In this document: in pieces, positions 16,751 through 24,991 of the stretch | Layout of the letters: each line of letters begins with the position of its first letter | Numbering within the stretch: position 1 is the first letter of the stretch | From: an uncultured delta proteobacterium | GTDB taxonomy: Bacteria > Myxococcota_A > Polyangia > Polyangiales > Polyangiaceae | NCBI GenBank assembly: GCA_903870415.1 | Contig: CAIQDA010000424.1 | Coordinates: forward strand, 1 to 32,260 | DNA: 32,260 bases | Reading direction: 5' to 3' | Notes under the pieces: model-generated | Database searches by the model: none | The model's input: only the letters and a program-made list of their open reading frames with translations | What the model was told of the DNA's origin: nothing | Program-made: the position numbers and the translations under genes

Positions 16751-19700
16751 CCACGCCTTCCACTAGCTCGACCCCCGCCGCTTCATCTTCGTCCACCGCC
16801 CCGGACGCGCCCGACTCTTTCGCCGCGATGCCGCACCTTGGTCGCGCGCAAGCCTGGGTCGACGCGGCCAAAGCGGCCCCCACAGACGATCGGCGAAGCG
16901 AGTGTTGGGCTGAAGCTGCCTACGCGTTCGCCGAGGCAGGCGCGCGGGACACGGCGATTGAGTGCCTCGACGCGCTGTTGGCCATCGAGGAACCGAAGCT
17001 TCGGGCTGCGCAACGAGGCGTCGACGCGGCCACGCTCGTGGGCGAATTGGGGCGCGCGCTCCGCCTTTACACCTGGGTACTTCCGAGTATTTCGCTTGAT
17101 GAAAAGCGGGCCTCGACGGCGATCACCCTCGCGGACGAAGCGTCGAAACTGAACGACAGGGCGCTTGAGCGCTTCTTCTTGCGCGAGGCCATGGGCGTTC
17201 AACGATCGGAAGAGCTTCTCGCGCGCTTCGCCCAGTCCGCGGTGCTTTCGGCGAGGGAAGAGAGCGGCCTCGACGACGATGAGCGCGCTCAGGCGGTGCT
17301 GTCGCTCGTGCACCTCGCGCGGCGTCATCAGGGGCAAACGGGCTACGCGTACGCGGCTTCGGCCCTCGAACTTGACCCGAGAAGCGACGACGCCCTCGAC
17401 CTCTTCGTGGACCGCGGTATCGAGGCAAAACTCAACGAATCTGTGCGCACGAAGCTCGAAGCTGCGCTGTTCGTTCTTGGCTCCGACAGGCAAGCACGCG
17501 CCCTTGGACGTCTCGAAGCAAGCCTCGACGATCGCCCGACCGGCGCGCTCCCCGAGGCACCTTCTTCCACCTCGTCGATCGTCGACGTCGATGAACTGGA
17601 GCAGCCCGACGCGCACCCACGCGACCCTCGCGTCGACGTACTCTTGGCCGAGGCCACCTCGTTCAAATCGTTTCCGTCGCTTCACGTGGCCAAGCTTCGT
17701 GAGGTGCTCGTGCTCGATCCGCTCGAGGCCGAAGCGCTCGGGGAAATGCGGGCCATTCTTGAGAGTCGCGGCGACCACGAAGGCTTGCGCGACGTGCTCG
17801 TGGAAGCCTCGGACGCGGCCAAAACCCGCGGCTGGCCCGTCACGAAGCGCCTGCCCATCGTGCGCGAGCTGGCAGAGCTTTGCGCCGGCCCCCTCGACGA
17901 TCCTTTCGGGGCCATCGACGCCCTCGAAGAACTCGTTCGGACCGACGCGAAGAACGCGGACGCGCGCTCCGCTTTGCGTGGACATCTCGAACGCGTGGGC
18001 CGCTGGGATGCGGTCGTTCGGCTCGTGGAAGAAAGTCTCCCGACCGCAGCAAACCCAGCAGAAGTCCTCGCGGAACTGGCGCGACTCCAGCTCGACAAAC
18101 GGCGCGACCCTTCGGCTGCGGGCGCCGTGCTGCTCCGTCGTGCGCAATTGCTCACGACCGATGCGGCTGCGTGGCGTGAAGTGCTTCACGTCGTTCGGCC
18201 CCTTCGCGATCGCCCGCGTCTCGAGTCCGTTCTCGTCGACGCTCTCGCGGCCATTGGGGCTGCGCTGACCACAACGGAACGCGCATCGCTGAGCGAGGAA
18301 CTCGCCAACCTCAGGCGCGCGTCCGGTGACGTGAGCGGGGCGGAGAAACTCTTCGCCGACGCGGCACTTGCCACGCGTGATGCACGTCTTTTTGCTGCTG
18401 CCGAAGCATGTGCGATCGAACTTGGGGCATCGGAACGTGCCGCCCGTTCGGCCCTCGCACAAGCGGACCTCGCCGACGAGCGCGCGCGGTCCACGCACCT
18501 CGTTCGTGCCGCGACGCACTTTGCCAAGAGCGGCTCGCGTAAGCTCGCGCTGGCGACGCTTCGCGATGCGGTTGGCGCGGGTTGCGACGTGAGCGTGCTT
18601 CGCAACGTGGTGCTCGCGTGCGCCTCCGGTGACAACGGCGAAACGTTCGATTGGGCCACGACCTTGGCCCTCCGCACCACGAAGGACCGCGCCGCGTGGC
18701 TGGCGCTCGCCGAGGAACTCGCGCCCGGTCACGAGCAGTCTCCGCGAGCACTTCCGCTGGTGAAAGAGCTTCTTCGCCTGGGACCGACCCCCGCCCGTTT
18801 GCGACTTCTTGCGCCCGTCGCGTGGAGCTCGGACGACGAGCTTCGGGCCCTCGTCGAAGGCGTCGCGACGCGCAGCGATGTCCCCCAAGCGCTACGCATG
18901 GAAGCGGCACTCTTGAGCGCAGGAGCCCTTCGGTCGCGCGGCGATCGCGACGGGGCATTGCGTGTACTCCGCACGCTTCCGCAGCCCTTTGATGGGCGCG
19001 TGGTGCGAGAGCTTCTCGACCTGGGCGCTGGATTGCTCGGTCCACAAGAAGAACTCGACCTCGTCGAACAGGCGCTCTCGTCGACCACCGATGACGCAAG
19101 CGAGAATAAATCCTGGCTCGAACGCGCGGTAACCCTCGCGCATGCGCGCAACGATGCGCCGCGCGAACTGCGATACGTCCTCGCGCTCCTCGACCTCGAC
19201 GCGGACGACTTTGATCGCGTTGCGCAAGCGACGGCGCTCGCGCGGTCCACAGGCGACGTCGCGGTCCTTGATCGCTGCCTCGCGAAGGCCATCGACGTGG
19301 AGGCCGATGACGAAACGCTCGAGGGCCTCGTCCGCGAGCGAGCGCTTCTTTTGGGAGGCCGCCTCGGACGCGCGCACGATGCCGCAACCCTCGTGGCACC
19401 CCATGCCGCCGCGAATCCGGAGCTGAGAACGCTTTGGGTTCAAATGGCGTCAAAGGCTGGAAATATTCAGGAAGCCGCAGTGACGCTGGCTTCGTTCGCG
19501 GGTCTCGAACCGGCGGAAGAAGCGCTTCACGACTGGCTCTCTGAACTCCCTTCGAACGAGGCCTGGCTCTCACTCGCTCTCGCCGCGCAGCGAGCGGGTC
19601 ACGCAACCTCACGACGCATCCTTGCGCTTGCACTCGCGCGCGGCGACGCGGACATCGCCCGCAAAGTCTTCGAGCCGATCGGCCCAAGCCCGGACGCCGC

Positions 19701-21090
19701 AGAGGCGCTGAGCGAGGCTCGGTCCCTTTCAGCGCTCGGACTCGGTCGCGAAGCGTTCGCGAGCGTCGACGCTCATGCGGGCGCGCCAGCGAGCGAGCGA
19801 CCTGCGGAATGGCTGACGTTCGCGCTTTCGATCGCGCCCACCCCCGAACAGGCCGTGGCGCTCCTTCGTCGCACGCAGGGACTCCCTGCAGCCGCGTTCC
19901 ACGATGCCCTCGCCCAGGTCCTTCGCACCGTCGACGGTGAAGGGCGTGATGCGCTCGTGTCCATCCTCGAAGCTGCGGGCGATGCGCTCGACGCGGAACG
20001 ACTCGCCAACCACACGACCGACGGGCGTGTGGCGGAAGCCCTCGCACGCTTGGGCGGAGCGCGCGGTCTGCCCACGCATCGCGCAATCGTCGCGGCGCTC
20101 GAACGACTCGGTGCGGACGGAAGCCTGCGAATCATGGCACTTGCAGCGCTCATCGCGGCCCACCCTGAGGTCGCTCAAGAGGCGAACCTCACCGCGGAGC
20201 TCGATCGCGTCACCGTGCTCCAGCGCGCGCTCGAACACGCGAGCGGACCGGGTAGCGAAGCCATTGGAGTTGCCCTCGTTGACGCGCTCGTCGCGGCGAC
20301 GCGCCTCGAGGAAGCACAAGCTGTCGCGCAGACCCTTGTCGACGGAAGCCCCGTCCATCGCGAACTGCTCGAGCACATTCTTGAGTCGCGCGGCCTCGTT
20401 CACGAGCTCGTCGCATCCCTTGAGAAGCGCTGGTCCTTGGAAAAAGACACGCCGCGACGCATCGCCATCGCGCGACACATCGCGGAGTCCCTCGAGGACG
20501 CGAGCGGCGATCCACGCGAAGTCGCCGATGCCTGGCGCCGCGTGCTGCGACTCGATCCGAAAGACGGAGAGGCCACCGCCGCCCTTGAGCGCGCGAAATC
20601 GCGGTCTCTCGGTTCGGTTCCGCGAGCAAGCGCCCCGCCCCCACCCTCGTCCGCACGCGTGAGTGTGCGCGCGATACCCGCGATGCCGATCGTCGAGGTC
20701 ACGCCGCTTCCGGTCACGCCCCCCGCGCTCGACGTCGCAACCGCCGAAAGCGCTCCTGCCACAGAAAATGCTGCTCCGGCGCCATCCGCACCGATCGCGC
20801 TCACGTCGTTTCTGGCGGCGACAATGGCGCCAGCCTCGGAGGGGTCGTCCGAGGACGGAGCCCCGCACGTTGATGCAGCGGCTGCCGTGCCGAACGCGCC
20901 AACCTCGGTCCTCGACCTTTCGGAGGTCGAAGACGCGGGGGGCGATGAGCTCGAAGACGCTGCAGCGCTGGACCTGACGCGAACGGCCGCAGACCTTCCC
21001 GCGAGCGACGTTCCTGAAGCACTTCCGAGCGGAGACTTGCTCGACGATTCGCTTCTCGAGTCCATGCCCGATGCTGAGGAAATGGGCTGA
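16747..21090 (+). CDS. giant TPR-type helical-repeat protein coupled to a Ser/Thr kinase
   Basis: 1447 residues, starting with an ATG that overlaps the kinase stop (ATGA). After about 25 Ser/Thr/Pro-rich residues, residues 30 to about 1280 are a long array of degenerate TPR/alpha-helical hairpins rich in Ala, Leu, Arg and Glu (for example YAYAASALELDPRSDDALDL and EVADAWRRVLRLDPKDGEA). The last 165 residues are Pro/Ala-rich, then acidic, with repeated LDLS/LDLT motifs. There is no signal peptide, membrane span or enzyme motif, so it is probably a cytoplasmic scaffold. Similar very large TPR proteins are typical of Myxococcota. Long Arg-rich open frames on the opposite strand inside it are judged artefacts. 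A role as kinase substrate or scaffold is inferred from the coupling only. Confidence 0.82.
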   Translation: MTTPSTSSTPAASSSSTAPDAPDSFAAMPHLGRAQAWVDAAKAAPTDDRRSECWAEAAYAFAEAGARDTAIECLDALLAIEEPKLRAAQRGVDAATLVGELGRALRLYTWVLPSISLDEKRASTAITLADEASKLNDRALERFFLREAMGVQRSEELLARFAQSAVLSAREESGLDDDERAQAVLSLVHLARRHQGQTGYAYAASALELDPRSDDALDLFVDRGIEAKLNESVRTKLEAALFVLGSDRQARALGRLEASLDDRPTGALPEAPSSTSSIVDVDELEQPDAHPRDPRVDVLLAEATSFKSFPSLHVAKLREVLVLDPLEAEALGEMRAILESRGDHEGLRDVLVEASDAAKTRGWPVTKRLPIVRELAELCAGPLDDPFGAIDALEELVRTDAKNADARSALRGHLERVGRWDAVVRLVEESLPTAANPAEVLAELARLQLDKRRDPSAAGAVLLRRAQLLTTDAAAWREVLHVVRPLRDRPRLESVLVDALAAIGAALTTTERASLSEELANLRRASGDVSGAEKLFADAALATRDARLFAAAEACAIELGASERAARSALAQADLADERARSTHLVRAATHFAKSGSRKLALATLRDAVGAGCDVSVLRNVVLACASGDNGETFDWATTLALRTTKDRAAWLALAEELAPGHEQSPRALPLVKELLRLGPTPARLRLLAPVAWSSDDELRALVEGVATRSDVPQALRMEAALLSAGALRSRGDRDGALRVLRTLPQPFDGRVVRELLDLGAGLLGPQEELDLVEQALSSTTDDASENKSWLERAVTLAHARNDAPRELRYVLALLDLDADDFDRVAQATALARSTGDVAVLDRCLAKAIDVEADDETLEGLVRERALLLGGRLGRAHDAATLVAPHAAANPELRTLWVQMASKAGNIQEAAVTLASFAGLEPAEEALHDWLSELPSNEAWLSLALAAQRAGHATSRRILALALARGDADIARKVFEPIGPSPDAAEALSEARSLSALGLGREAFASVDAHAGAPASERPAEWLTFALSIAPTPEQAVALLRRTQGLPAAAFHDALAQVLRTVDGEGRDALVSILEAAGDALDAERLANHTTDGRVAEALARLGGARGLPTHRAIVAALERLGADGSLRIMALAALIAAHPEVAQEANLTAELDRVTVLQRALEHASGPGSEAIGVALVDALVAATRLEEAQAVAQTLVDGSPVHRELLEHILESRGLVHELVASLEKRWSLEKDTPRRIAIARHIAESLEDASGDPREVADAWRRVLRLDPKDGEATAALERAKSRSLGSVPRASAPPPPSSARVSVRAIPAMPIVEVTPLPVTPPALDVATAESAPATENAAPAPSAPIALTSFLAATMAPASEGSSEDGAPHVDAAAAVPNAPTSVLDLSEVEDAGGDELEDAAALDLTRTAADLPASDVPEALPSGDLLDDSLLESMPDAEEMG

Positions 21091-21162
21091 CGATCGCCAT
21101 CGATGGGTCGCGCACCTCGCTTGTTCTTTCGCCGCGGTGCCTCCTGCGCAGCGACCGCGAAG

Positions 21163-22059
21163 TCAATCCGGCGACGTTCCGAAGCAGTGGGTCACCGCCG
21201 TGCTCGTCACACGAACGCGTGCACCTTGCACGAATATTTCGTTTGGTGCTTCGTGACCGAAGGGCGCGCCTTGCACGACCGGCACGCCAACGCGGGCCTC
21301 GAGCTCCCGCGCGAGTTGGTCGAGGGTGCGGCCGTCCACACGCCCTTCGCACCGCGTGAAGTGGCCGAGGACGATCGCCTTCGCGCCTGAGAAAAAGCGG
21401 CCATCCACGAGCGCGGCGAGCATGCGGTCAACGCGATAAACACGTTCGCCCACGTCTTCGAGAAACACGACGCGCTCGCTCATGGACGGAAGTCGCCCAG
21501 CGATGGCCTCGTGCGCAAGCACCGTGAGGTTGCCCCCGGCTGCAACGCCCGACACGGGCTCGAACGAGGAGGCCGCGCGCACCTGCCACGTGGCCTCGGT
21601 CGCTTCGCCGCGAAGCATGGCCATGACCGCTTGCGCTTCGGGCTCGGAGCGACCGACGCCGCCGCCGTTCGGGCCGTGGACCGAGGCGACTCCGATGCTT
21701 TGCGCCCAGGCGTGAAGCACGGTGACGTCGCTGAAGCCCACAATCCACTTGGGGCTTTCGAGGAAACGTCGCGCGTCGAGCCGTGCCGCGATGCGACCAG
21801 CGCCATAGCCGCCGCGCACCGCCACGATGGCTCGCACGTCCACGTCGTCGAGCGCTCGCTGGAGCTCCGTGCGGCGGCGCGTGTCCGAGCCCGCAAGGTA
21901 ATCGTCCCGCTCCAACACGTCCTCGGCGACCTCGACGCGAAAGCCTTCGCGCTGAAAACGTTGCACCGCCGCCTCAAGCTCCGCCGGTTCGAACGGGCTT
22001 GAGGGGGCGACCAAGACGAGGCGGTCGCCGCTACGCAAATACGCTGGAAAGTGCACCAT
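21163..22059 (-). CDS. ldcA: LD-carboxypeptidase (peptidase family S66)
   Basis: 298 residues, ATG at 22059, a normal length for the family. S66 enzymes cut the L,D bond that releases the terminal D-Ala from murein tetrapeptides during peptidoglycan recycling in the cytoplasm. Seen here are the N-terminal GDRLVLVAPSSP, the RGGYGAGR loop, the nucleophile Ser110 in GFSDVT, Glu201 in VVFLEDVGE and His269 in PFGHEAPN. These correspond to the Ser-Glu-His triad. No signal peptide is seen, as expected for the cytosolic enzyme. It is convergent with the giant TPR gene (72 bp apart, no clear terminator) and divergent from the small Fe-S gene. It could instead be a related MccF-type immunity peptidase, but the stand-alone setting favours LdcA. 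Confidence 0.87.
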   Translation of the reverse strand: MVHFPAYLRSGDRLVLVAPSSPFEPAELEAAVQRFQREGFRVEVAEDVLERDDYLAGSDTRRRTELQRALDDVDVRAIVAVRGGYGAGRIAARLDARRFLESPKWIVGFSDVTVLHAWAQSIGVASVHGPNGGGVGRSEPEAQAVMAMLRGEATEATWQVRAASSFEPVSGVAAGGNLTVLAHEAIAGRLPSMSERVVFLEDVGERVYRVDRMLAALVDGRFFSGAKAIVLGHFTRCEGRVDGRTLDQLARELEARVGVPVVQGAPFGHEAPNEIFVQGARVRVTSTAVTHCFGTSPD

Positions 22060-22156
22060 GCACCGGCGAGCTTACGCGGAGCAGGCGCATGCGCGAAAGA
22101 CGCTTCGACGCGTGGTTCGTCGCCCACGCTTTTCCGCCACGTCTCTCGCTCGAAGC

Positions 22157-22187
22157 GCAGGGTGATTCGCTTTTTTTTTCGCCCTGC
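22157..22187 (+). repeat. hairpin with a T9 loop in the leader of the Fe-S gene
   Basis: GCAGGGTG (22157-22164) can pair with CGCCCTGC (22180-22187), with one G-T wobble, around a 15-nt loop that contains nine consecutive T residues (22171-22179). It lies 36 nt before the ATG at 22224. A homopolymer of this length stands out in such GC-rich DNA. It could be a leader structure or a slippage-prone tract; function is unknown. Confidence 0.3.
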
Positions 22188-22223
22188 TCGCGCGCTTTCC
22201 GAAGGGCCGTTAGGGTGCCACGA

Positions 22224-22658
22224 ATGCTTGCGCTCCTCCGCACCGCGCTTCTCCTCGCGTGGAGTCTTCTCCGGGTTCTCGCCGCGCGCGCCCTTGGACA
22301 GGCTCGTGGGCTTTTGGAGTTTCGCGAGGCCTACCGCGCCGACGGCCTTCTCTCGCTCACCCCCGCCGAGCGCACGGTCGTCGACAACGCCCGCGGCTGC
22401 ATCGCGTGTGGCCTTTGCGCCCTCGGAACGCTGCCCGCAGACGCGCGCGCCGGCCTCGCCAATCCGATGAACCTCTTCCTCGCGTCGAGCCGCAGCTTGC
22501 CCGATTACGACGCGGCCCTCGGCGGCTTCTCCGCAATCGACGACGCGACACTTGAACGCCTCGAGGCCGATTGCCCTGCCCGCGTCCCGATGCGCGACCT
22601 GGCGCGACTCGTGCGCACCAAGGGCACCGAACTCGCCGAAAGTCGCAAGGCTCGCTGA
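22224..22658 (+). CDS. small membrane-anchored protein with a candidate 4Fe-4S cysteine motif
   Basis: 144 residues from the ATG at 22224, with a weak AGGGTG upstream. Residues 1-24 are one hydrophobic segment (LLRTALLLAWSLLRVLA), a likely signal anchor. Cys59-x2-Cys62-x2-Cys65 in RGCIACGLCALG, plus Cys117 in DCPARVPMRDL, resemble the ligands of a 4Fe-4S cluster. The 'CPARVP' type ending is common in ferredoxin-like domains of membrane oxidoreductases. The usual x3-Cys-Pro is displaced by about 50 residues, so either one cluster is formed by a 3+1 arrangement or the domain is decayed. No redox partner gene is adjacent; a lipoprotein gene follows after 71 bp. The gene is real by frame and composition; the function is unassigned. 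Confidence 0.68.
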   Translation: MLALLRTALLLAWSLLRVLAARALGQARGLLEFREAYRADGLLSLTPAERTVVDNARGCIACGLCALGTLPADARAGLANPMNLFLASSRSLPDYDAALGGFSAIDDATLERLEADCPARVPMRDLARLVRTKGTELAESRKAR

Positions 22659-22729
22659 CGAAGCGTCGACTCGCGCATGGGCGAGGTTCTCACGTGCCGC
22701 GCGCCGCGCCCTTTGGTAGGCATGGCCGC

Positions 22730-23533
22730 ATGCGCACTGCGGTTTTGGTCACCGGTCTCTCGCTCTCTCTCGCAGCGTGCGGTGCGAGCACGCGCCCAGG
22801 CGACGCCATCGTGATTCCGGAACCAGGTTCGGGCCCGGATTGCCGCACAGACGCGAACGCTGCGCCGAACCGCATCGTCTGCCAGCGCAACCCGCAATCG
22901 CCCACGCGCCGCGACCCGGCCACGGCGCCCATCATCGACATCGATCGAGCCGTCGTCGTGGCGATCGACAACTTCGACGAAACCCGGGACGGCAAAGGCC
23001 GCGGCGCGGTCTACGTGCAAGACGTCAGCTCGAACGCGCCATACTCCGGCGTCTCGCTCTACCGCCCGACGCTCATGCCCGCATCGGCCACGCCCGCACC
23101 CGGTGACGTGTTCGCGCTCACCGGCGGCAAGTACCAAGAGAACACGACCATCGGCACGACCGTCGTCTTCCCCGCAGGCCAATACCTGCCGCAATTGTCC
23201 TACGCCGCGGGCGCTTTTGCGTTCGAGTACGTGCCACCGCCCCCCGCGGAGATCACGCCCGCGATGCTCGCCGACTGGGACACGGGCAAGGGCTACATCG
23301 GCATGCTCGTCAAGCTGACGAACGTCTCGATTCCGAGCTGGAAAGACGACGGCAAGGGCCGCATCACCGGCGCCATGGCGACCGGCACCAACGCTCCCGC
23401 CATGTCCAACGAGCTCATGGACCTCGGGCAGAGCGTCCAAGCGCATTCGACCTTCAGGTCCGTCACCGGCGTCGTCACGTACTTCTTCAGCCTGAAGGTG
23501 GCGCCGCGCTCGTCGGCCGACCTCGCGTACTGA
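22730..23533 (+). CDS. predicted lipoprotein, possibly OB-fold-like
   Basis: 267 residues, ATG at 22730 with GGTAGG 9 nt upstream. The signal peptide (LVTGLSLSLAAC) has a good lipobox with Cys17. The mature part is mostly beta strands. The segment around GRGAVYVQDVSSNAPYSGVS resembles the first strands of extracellular OB-fold domains, and two cysteines (DCRTD, IVCQR) could form a disulfide. The later segment GDVFALTGGKYQEN continues the same pattern. I recognise no catalytic motif. It is convergent with thiS (28 bp apart). Envelope location is fairly sure; the OB-fold suggestion is weak. Confidence 0.75.
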   Translation: MRTAVLVTGLSLSLAACGASTRPGDAIVIPEPGSGPDCRTDANAAPNRIVCQRNPQSPTRRDPATAPIIDIDRAVVVAIDNFDETRDGKGRGAVYVQDVSSNAPYSGVSLYRPTLMPASATPAPGDVFALTGGKYQENTTIGTTVVFPAGQYLPQLSYAAGAFAFEYVPPPPAEITPAMLADWDTGKGYIGMLVKLTNVSIPSWKDDGKGRITGAMATGTNAPAMSNELMDLGQSVQAHSTFRSVTGVVTYFFSLKVAPRSSADLAY

Positions 23534-23561
23534 AGCGGTTCGCCTGTAAAACTCCGGCCGA

Positions 23562-23762
23562 TCAGCCGCCGCCGACAAGCTGCACGAGCTCGACGACGTC
23601 GCCCTCTTGAAGGCCGTGCGTGTCGTGCTCCGCGCGAACGACGATGGACTTGTTCACCTCGACCGCCACGAGCCCTTTGCCCAAATCGAGATGCGTGAGC
23701 AATGCACGTATCGTCACCGAGGCAGGAACGTCGCAAGGCGCGCCGTTGATGATGAGTTTCAT
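23562..23762 (-). CDS. thiS: ThiS-family sulfur carrier protein
   Basis: 66 residues, ATG at 23762 overlapping the coaBC stop as ATGA. This is the size and pattern of ThiS/MoaD-type beta-grasp carriers: MKLIINGAPCDVP at the start, ALLTHLDL in the middle, and a C-terminal GDVVELVQLVGGG. The terminal Gly-Gly is the residue adenylated by ThiF and then thiocarboxylated. Family knowledge: ThiS donates sulfur to thiazole synthase ThiG in thiamine synthesis. No thiG, thiF or other thi gene is nearby; it sits as the last gene of a coenzyme A/envelope gene string. A larger open frame through this position extends into coaBC and is not needed. A MoaD-like carrier for another pathway is the main alternative. 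Confidence 0.85.
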   Translation of the reverse strand: MKLIINGAPCDVPASVTIRALLTHLDLGKGLVAVEVNKSIVVRAEHDTHGLQEGDVVELVQLVGGG

Positions 23763-24991
23763 GGGCGCGGAGTCCTTTCGAAAAGTTTGGCGAGCTCGCT
23801 CACGATGACCGCCGCGACCTCGTCTTTGGAGCCCGAGATCGGCCCGACCGCGTCGTCTCGCGAGGCAAAAACCAAGTACATCGTGTTTGAATCGCCTTCG
23901 AGCGCCCGACTTGCTTCGTTCGCCACGATGACGTCGCACTTCTTCGCGTCGACCTTACCGCGCGCGTAGGCCGTGACTGCGGCCTCGTCGCCGGTTTCGA
24001 GCGCGAAGCCAACGAGCACTGGAGACGGCCCCGTGCGTCGCGCCCCGATGGCCGCGAGGATGTCCGGGTTGCGCACAAGTGCGAGCGACGCGCCCTCGCC
24101 CTGCTTCTTGATCTTCGTGTCAGAGAACGAGGCCGGTCGATAATCGGCCACCGCCGCAGCCATGATGAGCGCGTCGGCACCACGAAGCTCCGGACCGAGA
24201 ATTCGCTCAAGTTCCGTTTGCAGTTCAAGGGCGCTACGCACGTTGACCCGCTCGACGTTCGCCGGGGTCGCACGGTTCACCGGTCCTGCCACGAGGGTGA
24301 CACGAGCCCCCTTCCTCGCGGCCTGAGCTGCGATGGCGAAGCCCATTTTTCCCGACGAACGGTTCGTGAGAAAGCGCACCGGGTCGAGATCTTCCACGGT
24401 GGGTCCGGCGCTCACGAGCACATGACGCCCTGCAAGCTCCTGCGACGAACCGAGCATCTCCGCGACCGCTTCAACGACGGCCTCGGGGTCGATCATCCGG
24501 CCCACGCCCTCGTCACCGCTGGCGACCTGACCGTGGATTGGCCCGAGAAAAGCCACGCCGCGCGACCGAAGCAGCGCCACCGAAGCTTGCGTAGCCGCGT
24601 GCGCCCACATGCGGGGGTGCATCGCAGGCGCAACGAAAACGGGGCACGACACGCACAGCGCGAGGGCTCCGAGCAAGTCCTCGGCGCGACCTTGGGCGAA
24701 CACGGCAAGGCGATCGGCGGTCGCGGGAACCACGACGAGCGCATCGGCTCCGCGCGCGAGCGTCACGTGGAGCTCACCCTCGATGGACGAATCCCACATG
24801 TCCGCGTGCACGGGCTCACCCGTGATGCCAGAGAGCGTCGTCGGACCAAGGAATTTCCTGGCCGACGCGGTCATCACCGGGCGTACGCGCGCCCCGCGTT
24901 TCAAGAACAAACGCGCGACCTCCACGGCCTTGTAGGCGGCGATGCTGCCGGTCACCGCGAGGATGATGGTCTTCCCGTCGAGGCGTTTCAT
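23759..24991 (-). CDS. coaBC: bifunctional phosphopantothenoylcysteine synthetase/decarboxylase CoaBC
   Basis: 410 residues, ATG at 24991 overlapping the vanW-like stop as ATGA. The protein makes 4'-phosphopantetheine for coenzyme A in two steps: CoaB joins cysteine to phosphopantothenate (CTP-dependent) and CoaC, an FMN enzyme, decarboxylates the product. CoaC covers about 1-185: VTGSIAAYKA, catalytic His75, VPATADRLA, then PAMHPRMW where PxMNxxMW is usual (His replaces Asn), and ASGDEGVGRM where ACGD occurs in E. coli (Ser replaces Cys). CoaB covers about 187-405: SAGPTVEDLDPVRFLTNRSSGKMG, described by its key NRSSGKMG, then AAAVADYRP and the lysines of DTKIKK. Length and order are normal. 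The substitutions may be tolerated, as actinobacterial CoaBC also uses PAMH as I recall. Confidence 0.92.
   Translation of the reverse strand: MKRLDGKTIILAVTGSIAAYKAVEVARLFLKRGARVRPVMTASARKFLGPTTLSGITGEPVHADMWDSSIEGELHVTLARGADALVVVPATADRLAVFAQGRAEDLLGALALCVSCPVFVAPAMHPRMWAHAATQASVALLRSRGVAFLGPIHGQVASGDEGVGRMIDPEAVVEAVAEMLGSSQELAGRHVLVSAGPTVEDLDPVRFLTNRSSGKMGFAIAAQAARKGARVTLVAGPVNRATPANVERVNVRSALELQTELERILGPELRGADALIMAAAVADYRPASFSDTKIKKQGEGASLALVRNPDILAAIGARRTGPSPVLVGFALETGDEAAVTAYARGKVDAKKCDVIVANEASRALEGDSNTMYLVFASRDDAVGPISGSKDEVAAVIVSELAKLFERTPRP

Noticed and set aside
16783-20086. Long minus-strand open frames (16783-18888 and 18311-20086) under the giant TPR gene
   Set aside because: They are Arg/His/Gly-rich, show no domain, and lie opposite a well-formed TPR array joined to the kinase by ATGA. 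Long antisense frames are expected at this GC content.
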